Assembly (NCBI GenBank): GCA_020720625.1
Contig: DYOH01000021.1
Span: forward strand, 1 to 45,433
DNA: 45,433 bases
DNA from: Acetofilamentum sp.
Lineage (GTDB): Bacteria > Bacteroidota > Bacteroidia > Bacteroidales > DYOH01
Reading direction: 5' to 3'
Every line of letters begins with the position of its first letter. Position 1 is the first letter of the stretch. The notes beneath the pieces are model-generated. The model made no database searches, had not been told where the DNA came from, and saw nothing but the letters and a program-made list of their open reading frames with translations. Position numbers and translations under genes: made by a program. Below are positions 1-9,790 of the stretch, in pieces.

Positions 1-204
1 TTTTGATGATACCAAAATAATCAGCCTAAAAATTCCGGAAAGTATTCTTCCTTTTGTACAGCCAAGTTGCTTAATCTTCTTTCCGATAAGAAAAATATAT
101 CTTCATACCTTTAATTATAGAGGTCCTACTATTTAATTCTAAAAACACTCTCTCTTCTCAGTATTTATTAGTAAATTTCAATTATTTTATATTTCATAAT
201 TATC

Positions 205-3200
205 ATGATTTCAAGAATTGTACATTTTTCGATTCAGAATAAATTCATTGTTGCGCTATTTGTCATGGCACTAATTGCCGCAGGAATTTATTCGATGAGG
301 AGTATTCCTATAGATGCAGTGCCCGATATTACAAACAATCAGGTGCAAATAGTAACCTCATCCACTTCACTTGCAGCGCAAGAGGTAGAGCAATTTATAA
401 GCTTTCCGGTAGAAATGGCTATGGCCAATATACCCAATGTTTTAGAAATACGCTCTATTTCAAGATTCGGATTATCCGTAGTCACAGTAGTTTTCAAAGA
501 TTTTGTACCCATTCTCGAAGCAAGGCAATTTGTGCAAGAACAAATTAATGTTGCACGCGAAAATATTCCGCAAGAACTGGGTACTCCTACCATGATGCCT
601 ATTACAACAGGTCTTGGTGAGATATACCAATATACTTTGCAGGTAGATTCTGCCTATCGCGAATTTTACGACCCCATGAAACTACGTACCATCCAGGACT
701 GGATAGTAAAACGACAATTAGCAGGCATTCCGGGTATTATTGAAGTAAGCAGTTTTGGAGGCTATCTTAAACAATACGAAGTATCGCTTTTCCCCGGTAA
801 ACTCAAAGATTTAAATCTAACAATTACCGATGTTTTTAAAGCACTGGAAACCAACAATCAAAATTCGGGAGGCAGCTACATAGAAAAAGGCCCAAACGCC
901 TACTATATTCGCACAGAAGGCATTGTAAAAAATATTGAAGATATTGAAAATATTGTGGTTTCACAAACCGGTAAAACTCCAATACTTATAAAAGATTTGG
1001 CCGAAGTAAAAATGGGTTTTCCACCTCGTTTTGGCGCCATGACCAAAGATGGAAAAGGTGAAACTGTGGGCGGAATTGCGCTCATGCTTAAAGGAGCCAA
1101 CTCGTCTGATGCCATAAAAAATGTTCAAAATAGAATAGCCGAAGTACAAAAAACACTGCCCGAAGGCGTTAAAATAGAACCTTATCTCGACCGTTCCGAT
1201 TTAGTAGGAAAAACCATTGGAACCGTTACGCGCAACCTTGTTGAAGGCGGTTTAATCGTAATTTTTGTACTGATTTTACTTCTTGGAAATTTCAGAGCCG
1301 GACTTATTGTGGCGTCTGTAATTCCACTTTCGTTATTCTTCGCCTTTATAATGATGAATATTTTTGGCGTTTCGGCAAATCTTATGTCATTGGGCGCCAT
1401 TGACTTTGGTATTGTTATAGATGGTGCAGTGGTAATTGTGGAAGCCATTTTACATACAGTGCACGGTAAATATAGTGGTAAAAAAATGACCCAAAAAGAA
1501 ATGGACGAATTAATTAGTGTAAACTCTGCTAGATTAATAAATTCATCGGCATTTGGAGTACTAATCATTTTGGTCGTTTTTATTCCCATAATGACATTGG
1601 TTGGGGTAGAAGGAAAAATGTTCAGACCTATGGCCCAAACTGTTAGCTTTGCCGTATTAGGAGCTTTAATACTATCGTTTACTTATGTTCCAATGATTTC
1701 GGCCTTGTTTCTCAATAAAAATATTGTAGAAAAAAGAACTTTGGCCGATAAAATCATGGACGCACTAAAAAGGAGATACAAACCTACCCTCGAAATTGCG
1801 CTAAACATCCCCAAGGTAGTAATTGCTAGCGCTATAGCGTTACTAATATCTGCTGCTTTGGCTTTTAACTTTATGGGACAAGAATTTATTCCAACACTCG
1901 AAGAAGGCGATTTAGCTATGCAGATGGCCATTAAGCCAGGAAGTTCGCTATCGGAAAGTATTAATGCAACAACAAAAGCAGAGAAAATACTTATGGAAAA
2001 CTTTCCAGAGGTAATACACGTGGTTTCAAAAATTGGAACTGCCGAAGTACCCACAGATCCCATGGCCGTTGAAGATGCCGATATTATGATTGTGCTAAAG
2101 GAAAAAGGTGAATGGACTTCGGCCAAAACAAGAGAAGAGTTGATAGAGAAAATGAAAGAGAAGCTAGATGCAGTAAAGGGTGCCTCTTTTGATTTTACCC
2201 AACCAATACAGCTTAGATTTAATGAATTAATGACCGGAGCTAAATCCGATGTTGCTGTAAAAATTTTTGGCGAAGATATGACAGAACTGGCAGCAAAAGC
2301 AGAAAAGGCGGCCAAAATTATTGAAAAAATACCCGGTGCAGGCGACGTAAAAGTGGAGCAAACCGATGGATTACCGCAAATATTAATTCATTTCGACAGA
2401 GCTAAAATTGCCACTTATGGTTTAAACATAAATGATGTAAATCAGATAGTTAGAGCTGCCTTTGCGGGCGAAAGTGCTGGTATTGTTTACGAGGGCGAAA
2501 AACGATTCGACCTGGTAGTTAGGCTTAACAAAGCCAGCAGGGAGCACATGGAGCTTGCAAGATTATACATTAATACGCCAAACGGACAAATGATTCCGCT
2601 AAACGAATTAGCAACAGTCGAATACAGTAACGGCCCTATGCAAATTTCCAGAGAGCAGGCGCAACGCAGAATTGTGATTGGAATTAACATCAGAAACCGC
2701 GATATAGCCAGTTTTATTGAAGAAGTAGAAACTAAACTAGATGCCGGTTTGAATCTAAAACCTGGCTATACAATAAAATATGGTGGTCAGTTCGAAAACT
2801 TACAGGCTGCAACAAAAAGACTAAAAATTGCTGTGCCAATTGCACTTGCACTCATTTTTATTCTGCTGTACATGGCATTTAACAGCTTTAAATATACGGC
2901 AATCATTTTCATGACAGTACCATTAGCTGCCATTGGCGGTGTAGCAACGCTTCTGATTAGAGGAATGCCGTTTAGTATCTCGGCAGGTGTTGGGTTTATT
3001 GCTTTATTTGGTGTTGCGGTGCTTAATGGTATCGTACTTATAAGCTATTTTAATAGACTAAAAGACGAAGGACAATTTGATTCTTTGCGCGATTTGGTTA
3101 TTGAAGGCGGATTAACCCGTTTGAGACCAGTTGTTCTTACTGCTGCTGTGGCATCGCTCGGATTTTTGCCAATGGCCATATCAACATCGGCAGGTGCCGA

Positions 3201-4500
3201 AGTTCAAAAACCACTGGCAACAGTTGTTATTGGCGGGCTAATAACTTCCACTTTTCTTACTCTAGTGGTATTACCAGTAATTTACTTTATTTTTGAAAAG
3301 AAAAGTTTTCGATTAAATAAACAAATTAGCGCAGTGATTGTACTATTCGGATTATTTTTGTGGCCAAATGTATCGGGAGCTCAAAAATTAAGCCTTAATC
3401 AAGCTATTGACTCAGCTTACAAATACAACGCATCCCTGAACATAAGCAATTTTGAAACCGAATTAGAAAAAATTAACCGAAAAACCGGATTTCTTCCGCA
3501 AAAAACTGGTTTGGCTCTGCAATACGGGCAAATAAACAGTCAGGTAAATGATTTTTCCTTGGAAATTTCGCAAAGCCTCGGGAATCCGCTTGCTTTAGTA
3601 AGTGCCCAAAAACTCAGTAAATCTAAACTTGAGGCCTTAAACGCTAATCATGCTCTTATCAAGAAAGAAGTAAAATGGCAATTACAAATGATTTGGGCCG
3701 AAACTAGCTACATCAAATCTAGAGTAAAAAATATAGAACAGCAAATGAAATTGCTCGATAATTTAAGTCAAAAAGCACAAAAACAATACAACAGTGGCGA
3801 TATTTCACTTCAGGAATATAAATTATTAGAAATTCCCAAAAACAGATTAATGCTTGATTATAAAAATCTTCTGGCACTGCTAAACTCAAAAATTGCCGAA
3901 TTAAAACTTTTAATTGGGAAAGATATTCAAGAATTTGATTTTGAGCCTGACATGGAAAACCTGACGAACGACTCTCTTTCGGCGGGTTTGCATCAGGATT
4001 TTAATTTGTATTACCAAAAAAATAAAGAAATTGCTCTAAGGCAAACAACATTAGCCAAAAGTAACTTATTTCCTGAGCTTTCGGTTGGCTATTTTCAGCA
4101 GTCTATTGATAATCAGAATGGATTTAAGGGTGTAATGGCAGATCTACAAATTCCGCTTACATCTTTACTAGGTAGAAAAGAAATTAGACAAGCAGCTGTG
4201 CAACTAAAAATAAACATTCAAAAACTAGACCTTCAAGCCAGTACCTGGGACTTAAATTATAGTATTATTCAAAATCAATATAACGAACTGATGCAGCTTT
4301 ACAATGCTGAAGGCAAAGAATGGCAAAAACAGGCCGATGAATTAATAGCATTGGTAAATACCGAAATAGAAAACGGTAATCAGAATTACTATTATTTTGT
4401 TCAGATTTACGCTCAAGCCTTGGCTCAGAAAGATAACTTCGACGATTTAATTAAACAAATATTTCAGGCAAAAGCCACTTATCAATATTATGCATTTTAA
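205..4500 (+). CDS. czcA: CzcA-type heavy-metal RND efflux pump fused to a TolC-like outer membrane channel
   Basis: This 1431-residue protein is predicted to export divalent metal ions (Zn, Co or Cd class) from the cytoplasm or periplasm using the proton gradient. Residues 1 to about 1035 form a full RND pump of the HME family. The fourth transmembrane helix carries the CzcA-type signature DFGIVIDGAVVIVE, with acidic residues D400, D406 and E413 placed as in CzcA proteins; CusA-type (Cu/Ag) pumps have a different motif here. After a second signal-like hydrophobic segment (about 1040-1060, ending SGAQ), residues to the end are an outer membrane efflux protein domain rich in long helices. Usual HME pumps are about 1040 residues, so the extra 370 are the fused channel, an arrangement known in Bacteroidota. 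The adaptor gene follows 12 bases downstream. The exact metal is not shown by sequence. Confidence 0.93.
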   Translation: MISRIVHFSIQNKFIVALFVMALIAAGIYSMRSIPIDAVPDITNNQVQIVTSSTSLAAQEVEQFISFPVEMAMANIPNVLEIRSISRFGLSVVTVVFKDFVPILEARQFVQEQINVARENIPQELGTPTMMPITTGLGEIYQYTLQVDSAYREFYDPMKLRTIQDWIVKRQLAGIPGIIEVSSFGGYLKQYEVSLFPGKLKDLNLTITDVFKALETNNQNSGGSYIEKGPNAYYIRTEGIVKNIEDIENIVVSQTGKTPILIKDLAEVKMGFPPRFGAMTKDGKGETVGGIALMLKGANSSDAIKNVQNRIAEVQKTLPEGVKIEPYLDRSDLVGKTIGTVTRNLVEGGLIVIFVLILLLGNFRAGLIVASVIPLSLFFAFIMMNIFGVSANLMSLGAIDFGIVIDGAVVIVEAILHTVHGKYSGKKMTQKEMDELISVNSARLINSSAFGVLIILVVFIPIMTLVGVEGKMFRPMAQTVSFAVLGALILSFTYVPMISALFLNKNIVEKRTLADKIMDALKRRYKPTLEIALNIPKVVIASAIALLISAALAFNFMGQEFIPTLEEGDLAMQMAIKPGSSLSESINATTKAEKILMENFPEVIHVVSKIGTAEVPTDPMAVEDADIMIVLKEKGEWTSAKTREELIEKMKEKLDAVKGASFDFTQPIQLRFNELMTGAKSDVAVKIFGEDMTELAAKAEKAAKIIEKIPGAGDVKVEQTDGLPQILIHFDRAKIATYGLNINDVNQIVRAAFAGESAGIVYEGEKRFDLVVRLNKASREHMELARLYINTPNGQMIPLNELATVEYSNGPMQISREQAQRRIVIGINIRNRDIASFIEEVETKLDAGLNLKPGYTIKYGGQFENLQAATKRLKIAVPIALALIFILLYMAFNSFKYTAIIFMTVPLAAIGGVATLLIRGMPFSISAGVGFIALFGVAVLNGIVLISYFNRLKDEGQFDSLRDLVIEGGLTRLRPVVLTAAVASLGFLPMAISTSAGAEVQKPLATVVIGGLITSTFLTLVVLPVIYFIFEKKSFRLNKQISAVIVLFGLFLWPNVSGAQKLSLNQAIDSAYKYNASLNISNFETELEKINRKTGFLPQKTGLALQYGQINSQVNDFSLEISQSLGNPLALVSAQKLSKSKLEALNANHALIKKEVKWQLQMIWAETSYIKSRVKNIEQQMKLLDNLSQKAQKQYNSGDISLQEYKLLEIPKNRLMLDYKNLLALLNSKIAELKLLIGKDIQEFDFEPDMENLTNDSLSAGLHQDFNLYYQKNKEIALRQTTLAKSNLFPELSVGYFQQSIDNQNGFKGVMADLQIPLTSLLGRKEIRQAAVQLKINIQKLDLQASTWDLNYSIIQNQYNELMQLYNAEGKEWQKQADELIALVNTEIENGNQNYYYFVQIYAQALAQKDNFDDLIKQIFQAKATYQYYAF

Positions 4501-4512
4501 AGAAAAAAAAAT

Positions 4513-5628
4513 ATGAAAAATATAGTATACATATTATTTACGATGATGATTATCATTTCAGCATGTTCGAAAAAAAACGAATCTATAGCAAAAGAAGAAG
4601 GAGAAGAAACAGCCTTACAGACCGATTTTCAAAGTTTCACCGATGAACAAATTAAACTAGCAGGAATAGAAACCGGCCAAATAAAAGAAATTGAAATTGG
4701 CTCATCAATCAGCTGTTCAGGAATCGTAAATGTACAACCAAACGGTATTGCCAGAATTTATGCACCCATAAACGGTAATATGAGCAGTATTCTGGTTCAA
4801 ATGGCCGACAAAGTGCAAAAAGGACAAACCATTGCCATCATCAAACATCAGGGAATCATAAGCCTTCAGGAGGAATTTCTTAAAGCTAAGGCAAATTTAC
4901 ACCTGCAAACGCAATTATTTGAACGCGATAAAAAGCTTCTGGCCGAAAATGCCAGTTCGGCCAAACAAAACGAAATGATACAAAAGGATTATTCCGATGC
5001 GCTTATCATCTACAACAGCCTAAAAAACCAAATTGAACTTATAGGCATTAATCATAACGAACTAACCGAAACGACCATGAGTGCGCAAATTCTTATCAAA
5101 TCTCCTGTTTCGGGCTATATAAGTTCAATAATGACTGGCATTGGCACCTACATATCTGCCGATGAAATGATTGCAGAAATTATTGATGAATCGAAAAAAA
5201 ATATTGAATTGGAAATATTTTCGAATAACCGCAGTTTTATCGAAATTGGCCAAAAAGTGCTTATCAAACCATTAGGCGATAAAAACATTATTGAAACAAA
5301 AATCGACATTATAGGCAAAAGCCTCAATACCGAAAAACAAACCCTTACCGCCATTTCTAATTTAAATGTCGCTTACCCCAATCTAATTCCGGGGGCTGCA
5401 GTAAATGCAGAAATTATTGCTAAAGCTAAACCCGTATATGCACTTCCAACCGAAGCCATTGCAGATATTGAAGGAGCCTATTATGTATTTAGTCGCCAAA
5501 ACAACAATTTTAGCAGGCACCAGGTTAATATAGGCATAAAAAATGACCAATATACTGAAATACTGAATTATAATGAATTACTGCAAAAAGAAATAGTTAT
5601 AAAAGGAGTATATTATCTTACAGAATAA
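4513..5628 (+). CDS. Efflux RND periplasmic adaptor (membrane fusion lipoprotein)
   Basis: This 371-residue protein is the CusB/CzcB-like adaptor that should bridge the pump and the outer membrane channel encoded just upstream. It begins with a lipoprotein signal ending in ISAC, with C18 as the probable lipidated residue. A lipoyl-like half (GNMSSILVQMADKVQKGQ, about 95-115), a helical hairpin (about 120-180), the second lipoyl half (ILIKSPVSGYISSI) and a beta-barrel domain follow in the order usual for the family. Length is normal. It lies 12 bases after the pump gene and before a terminator, so the two form a two-gene operon that lacks a separate TolC gene because that domain is fused to the pump. 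No metal-binding N-terminal Met/His motif is obvious. Confidence 0.9.
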   Translation: MKNIVYILFTMMIIISACSKKNESIAKEEGEETALQTDFQSFTDEQIKLAGIETGQIKEIEIGSSISCSGIVNVQPNGIARIYAPINGNMSSILVQMADKVQKGQTIAIIKHQGIISLQEEFLKAKANLHLQTQLFERDKKLLAENASSAKQNEMIQKDYSDALIIYNSLKNQIELIGINHNELTETTMSAQILIKSPVSGYISSIMTGIGTYISADEMIAEIIDESKKNIELEIFSNNRSFIEIGQKVLIKPLGDKNIIETKIDIIGKSLNTEKQTLTAISNLNVAYPNLIPGAAVNAEIIAKAKPVYALPTEAIADIEGAYYVFSRQNNNFSRHQVNIGIKNDQYTEILNYNELLQKEIVIKGVYYLTE

Positions 5629-5652
5629 TGGCATAATGTAACATTTTTGCAT

Positions 5653-5688
5653 GAGCACTCGTATAAGGTACAAGTGCTCATCTTTTTT
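5653..5688 (+). terminator. Rho-independent terminator of the metal efflux operon
   Basis: GAGCACTCGT at 5653-5662 pairs with ACAAGTGCTC at 5670-5679 with one mismatch near the loop, and is followed by a run of six T. It lies 25 bases after the adaptor stop codon. Confidence 0.75.
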
Positions 5689-5764
5689 ATGCTTTTCGTA
5701 AGTCAATACGGAATATTATACAATTTTGACCAAATTTTACACAAGATTTCTTTTCAATAAGTAA

Positions 5765-5772
5765 TACATTTG
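5765..5772 (+). promoter_or_regulatory. Bacteroidota -7 promoter element before the subtilisin remnant
   Basis: TACATTTG matches the Bacteroidota primary sigma factor -7 consensus TAnnTTTG and lies 24 bases before the ATG of the broken subtilisin gene. No convincing -33 TTG is at the usual spacing, so this is a partial match only. Confidence 0.45.
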
Positions 5773-5796
5773 GTTACTTAATCAAATTTTATACCT

Positions 5797-6250
5797 ATGA
5801 AAAGATTTTTATTAGTTATTTCCGCCGTTGGCCTTATGTTTACTGCTTGTCAGCAAGAGGAAGCAGTAATGCCGACACCAAACACTACAAGCGCAATTAC
5901 CATTCCGGGTAAATACGTAGTAGTTTTGAACGACGACAATTTTAAAGCGATGGACAACAGGGCTATCAGGAAAGAGTTGATGTTGTAAAAAAAGAAGCTC
6001 AAAAAATGGTTTCAGAATTAGAAATTTCTGCTCGTTCTCAAATTACGGTAACCCACCTGTAGATTTTTGTATGCCGGGTGTGAATGTATATTCTACATAC
6101 AAAGCAGGTGGTTTTGCTACACTTAGCGGAACTTCAATGGCTTCTCCACACATGTGCGGAGTGCTTCTAATGACAAACGGAAACCCAACAACAAGTGGTT
6201 ATGTAAATGGCGATCCTGATAACATTACAGATCCGATTGGACATTTATAA
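5797..6250 (+). pseudogene. Remnant of a secreted S8 (subtilisin) peptidase lipoprotein
   Basis: The first 60 codons encode a lipoprotein signal (MFTAC, C18) and the start of an I9 inhibitor-type propeptide (IPGKYVVVLNDDNF). Reading then breaks near 5955: adding one base to the G run restores [16 protein letters not shown] in the next frame. That frame continues to about 6050, where it jumps to the C-terminal end of a subtilase containing the catalytic serine motif [11 protein letters not shown] and a stop at 6248-6250. The regions holding the catalytic Asp and His, roughly 200 or more codons in an intact enzyme, are absent. What remains cannot be an active protease. The promoter box and the terminator on either side are still recognisable. 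The family assignment is firm; the original length is inferred. Confidence 0.88.
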
Positions 6251-6278
6251 AAAATAAACAACACTTTTTTTAAAGCTT

Positions 6279-6308
6279 GAAGGCCCGGATTTCTCTGGGT
6301 CTTCTTTT
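6279..6308 (+). terminator. Rho-independent terminator after the subtilisin remnant
   Basis: GAAGGCCCGG (6279-6288) pairs fully with CTGGGTCTTC (6295-6304), allowing two G-T pairs, around a six-base loop and is followed by TTTT. It is oriented for the plus strand and lies 29 bases after the pseudogene stop. Confidence 0.7.
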
Positions 6309-6331
6309 AGATTTTACTTTAATTTGATGCC

Positions 6332-9300
6332 TTATATTTCTAATCCAATAATTAAAACATCGTCTACCTGATTTAACGACCCTTTCCAAGTGTAAAACTC
6401 GTTTTCTATGGCCTGATATTTTGATTGCGCATCAAGTTGATTACACTGCATCAAAAACTGATAAAATTGATTGCTCTTGTATCGCATTTTGGTTTTCTCG
6501 CCTATCTGATCTTGGAAACCATCAGAAAACATATAAATCCAATCTCCTTGGTTTACCGATATTTTTTGTTCGGTAAAGGGTACTTCTTTGCGGTAATTTC
6601 CAATAGGCTGTTTATCCCCACGAAAATGCTCAAATTCGCCAGATTTATTCCTTATTATCAAAAGGCTACTATTGGCTCCGGCAAATATCAACTCTTTCTG
6701 GGTCCTTTCGTACAATATCATGGAAAGATCCATCCCATTGTTTTGTTCGTAGGTTTGATTAGCATTTTCGAAAACCTGTTTAACACGCCAACGCAATTCT
6801 TCGAGCATTCTGGATGGTGAATTGGCCTCCCGATTTTGCCAGATTTCGCTTAAAAATGCCATACCCAACATACTCATAAAACCACCCGGCACACCGTGCC
6901 CTGTGCAATCGGCAGCAACTACCAATAACTTGTTATCCGATTCTTTTATCCAATAAAAATCACCGCTAACAATGTCTTTGGGCTTGTATAAAATAAAGGA
7001 TTGATTAAAATATTGGAAAAAATGTTTTTCTTTGGGCAACATAGCAGATTGAATGGTAAGGGCATAAGTAATACTATCGGTAATTTGCCTGTTACGGCTG
7101 GCAATACTTAGATTTGCATCTTCCAAAGCTATATTTTTATCCAAAATAAGGGTATTTGCCTCTTTCAGATTTTCTGCAACAGTTCGTAATTCTTCTTTTT
7201 GCTGATTAATTTCGTGGGTTCTTTCTAAAATTATCATCTCGAGTCTTATTTTGTCTAATTTCAGTTTATAAGTATACAAGCGAACAATTAAAACCACAAT
7301 GCCAATAAGAATAATCAAATATAGAAAATAAGCCCAATAACTCTGATACCAAGCTTTATCAATGATAAAATGCAATTCGGCCTTTTCAGAAATTTGCTCA
7401 TAAGGATTTTTGCATTCCACATAAAAGCTAAATTTACCAGGAGGTAAATTTGTATACTCTTTTTGTGTCTGATTTGTCCAATCGGACCAATTTTCGTCAA
7501 AACCATCTAGTTTATAACGATATAACAACAAGTCTCTATCTTGAAAATAGAGAGAACCAAACTGAAAAAACAATGATTTTGGGTCGGCTTCGATGGCATA
7601 ATTATTATTCAATATGCCAGGAGCGTCATATAAGATTGAGTCGTTCATTCTAAAGCCGGCAATTACCGACTTGAAAGGAACTTTTTTTACACTTTTTTCC
7701 GTTTCATCGTAAAAGAAAACTCCTTCGGAAGTGTTAAAAGCCACCTTTTTATTTATAAACGAATAACTCTCAGCATATACATTTTTTAGTTTAAAAAAAG
7801 GAGTGTCGGCAATATGCCAATCGTTTTGCTTATCTAAATACAAAAATCCCTTGTAATATTGCTCGTTTTTCAAACTCTGAAACCAAATTTCGCCACCCTG
7901 AGCCTGAATAAATAAATCGGTTTCCATATCGGCTATGGTACTTTCAAATTCAGGGTGTTTCACCATTGAATCCAATGTCTCATCATAAACATAAATACCT
8001 TTCATGGTACCAAATACAAGATCTGATTTTTGATTTGTGCTCACTTTGAAAACATAATTGTTTTCGTTTTGCGGGAAACCTTTTAAAGTATCGTAGGTTG
8101 CTATTTCCAAAATAGTATCTGTATCCCAATCAATTCTGAGCCTATCTACACCTTTTCCAGGCTGGGATATCCATATTTGGTTTTTATGATCGCTCTGAAA
8201 AAAACGCACCGACTCCTCATAACCGGGAACTGATTTTATAAGTTGCCAATCGTTATGCTTTTTTTCTAAAAGCATAATTCCGGAGGCATAAGTTCCAACA
8301 TAGAGTTTTTCGGCCAAACTATCGTAATGAATAACTCCCCACATATTGTCTTTTAAATTTGTATAAGACAAATCGTTTTTAAGTGACAAAACGCCATTTC
8401 GATATGCAATAATTAGTTCATTATGCAATGGGGTAAAATTCCAGACTTGACGGCTAATTTGCATAAAACGCTCCAATGCTCCATTTTTATAGGTAAATAA
8501 GCCGCTAGAACCGCCAATAAATAGCTGATTATTAAATAAAGTTGAAGTATATGCAGCGCCTTCGAGCCCATCGTTAGTATTTAACTCTCTCCAAGGCGAT
8601 GCCGGAAATAAAATAGAAAAGCTTCTGCCGTTTATCGACCAAAGATTGCCCTGATTATCTTCAAACAAATCGATAATCATATTGTCGGATAAGCCATTCT
8701 TTTGATTGATAACCTGAAATGAGTTAAAATCTTCGTCTGTCAAAACAAGGCCTCCCTTGGTGGTACCTATAACTATCTTATTGTTAAGCAACGGAATATA
8801 CCTATACAGGAAATTATTTTGTAAAAATATCAATAGAGAATCACCCATAAGTATCTGATTACTAAACCCATTAGTTCTATTATAATCAAATATACCGTCA
8901 ATAGCGGTAGCAATTATCCATTTATCAGCCTTTTGAACAATGGACATAATCATTTTATTGCTATAAAAAGAGCCACCGGATAAGATTTTTAATGCATTAT
9001 TCTCCAAAACTTTTAATCCCTGCTCCGACTCCCTCACATATAACTTATTATCTATCAAAAAACTGCGGTCGTATCGGGTATTGGTCTTAATAGTTCCAAA
9101 ACTATCCTGTGCATTTTCTTTCACATAAATAGCTTTTGAAGTTCTGAAAATCATCTTTTGCGGGGTAACAAAAAACTCCCATACATCTTCGAATGTACTT
9201 AAATCACTTGGTACCAAATGCTTTAATGATTTATACTCAATTGCTCCGGAGTTTTTGGTGGCTAAATATCCAAAATCGCCTTGTCCGCCAACATAGATTG

Positions 9301-9565
9301 TATCATTGTAGGCTCTATATAGAAACCTGACAGACTGCTGATTAGGCATTTCAATTAATTTCCAGTCAAACCCGTTAAAAAAAAGAATTCCACTGGTATT
9401 TGCAATGTAAATAAAGCCTTTAGCATCCTGGGCAATTGACCAGTTCTGCGTACTTGCAATAGTATTTGTGGCCACATCGCCCCAAATAAAAGGATAACCT
9501 TGTGCGAAAAGCGGATTTTTCTCTAAAAGCAAGAAAAATACTAAAATAATTAAATATTTTTTCAT
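6332..9565 (-). CDS. Reg_prop/Y_Y_Y sensor with cytoplasmic SpoIIE (PP2C) phosphatase domain
   Basis: This 1077-residue membrane protein probably senses a periplasmic signal and controls a serine/threonine phosphatase inside the cell. It has a signal peptide (to about 21), a long region of two-component-regulator-type propeller repeats (about 30-640, for example GDFGYLATKNSG and DLFEDNQGNLWSI), a Y_Y_Y domain (about 668-728, YRYKLDGFDENWSDW), one membrane helix (about 743-765), a coiled coil (about 770-830) and a SpoIIE domain to the end. The phosphatase keeps the metal-binding motifs SGDFYW (near 866), DCTGHGVPGG (near 886) and FSDGFQDQIG. In the related hybrid two-component sensors of Bacteroidota the output is a histidine kinase; here it is a PP2C phosphatase. 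It is a lone gene with no kinase or anti-anti-sigma partner beside it, so its substrate is unknown. Confidence 0.92.
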   Translation of the reverse strand: MKKYLIILVFFLLLEKNPLFAQGYPFIWGDVATNTIASTQNWSIAQDAKGFIYIANTSGILFFNGFDWKLIEMPNQQSVRFLYRAYNDTIYVGGQGDFGYLATKNSGAIEYKSLKHLVPSDLSTFEDVWEFFVTPQKMIFRTSKAIYVKENAQDSFGTIKTNTRYDRSFLIDNKLYVRESEQGLKVLENNALKILSGGSFYSNKMIMSIVQKADKWIIATAIDGIFDYNRTNGFSNQILMGDSLLIFLQNNFLYRYIPLLNNKIVIGTTKGGLVLTDEDFNSFQVINQKNGLSDNMIIDLFEDNQGNLWSINGRSFSILFPASPWRELNTNDGLEGAAYTSTLFNNQLFIGGSSGLFTYKNGALERFMQISRQVWNFTPLHNELIIAYRNGVLSLKNDLSYTNLKDNMWGVIHYDSLAEKLYVGTYASGIMLLEKKHNDWQLIKSVPGYEESVRFFQSDHKNQIWISQPGKGVDRLRIDWDTDTILEIATYDTLKGFPQNENNYVFKVSTNQKSDLVFGTMKGIYVYDETLDSMVKHPEFESTIADMETDLFIQAQGGEIWFQSLKNEQYYKGFLYLDKQNDWHIADTPFFKLKNVYAESYSFINKKVAFNTSEGVFFYDETEKSVKKVPFKSVIAGFRMNDSILYDAPGILNNNYAIEADPKSLFFQFGSLYFQDRDLLLYRYKLDGFDENWSDWTNQTQKEYTNLPPGKFSFYVECKNPYEQISEKAELHFIIDKAWYQSYWAYFLYLIILIGIVVLIVRLYTYKLKLDKIRLEMIILERTHEINQQKEELRTVAENLKEANTLILDKNIALEDANLSIASRNRQITDSITYALTIQSAMLPKEKHFFQYFNQSFILYKPKDIVSGDFYWIKESDNKLLVVAADCTGHGVPGGFMSMLGMAFLSEIWQNREANSPSRMLEELRWRVKQVFENANQTYEQNNGMDLSMILYERTQKELIFAGANSSLLIIRNKSGEFEHFRGDKQPIGNYRKEVPFTEQKISVNQGDWIYMFSDGFQDQIGEKTKMRYKSNQFYQFLMQCNQLDAQSKYQAIENEFYTWKGSLNQVDDVLIIGLEI

Positions 9566-9764
9566 GGAAAAAACCTATATTAATATCAACATAAAATCTT
9601 AATTATCAATCCAAAACATTAAATTTAATGTCTTTTTCCTATTTAGCAAAATTATGCCTTGTTAAAACACAGAGATTACAATAACTGCACCAATAGCCCC
9701 AAAGCCATATTTACAGATTAATTATTTTTAAAGAAAAATAATTCTGTGCCGCCTGATTTTTTTT

Positions 9765-9772
9765 TACCTTTG
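9765..9772 (+). promoter_or_regulatory. Bacteroidota -7 promoter element for purB
   Basis: TACCTTTG matches TAnnTTTG and lies 18 bases before the ATG at 9791. Because it would sit inside the coding region if the in-frame upstream ATG at 9746 were used, it supports the downstream start for purB. Confidence 0.55.
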
Positions 9773-9790
9773 CTTCACAATTTTTTATCT

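Noticed and set aside
2-136. Open plus-strand frame running from the window edge to a TAA at 134-136.
   Set aside because: It could be the end of an upstream gene, but the 44 residues match no family I recognise and the AT-rich DNA gives such frames by chance. The rest of 137-204 holds nothing clear beyond a near-match to a promoter box.
1683-2315. Long antisense frame of 210 codons opposite the metal pump gene.
   Set aside because: It lies wholly inside a confidently identified gene, is serine- and isoleucine-rich like a shadow frame and has no family pattern. The same applies to antisense frames opposite hemL (18441-19273), hemB, purB and the propeller sensor.
9746-9790. Upstream in-frame ATG giving a 15-residue longer PurB.
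   Set aside because: The extension overlaps the promoter box and is unlike PurB N-termini.
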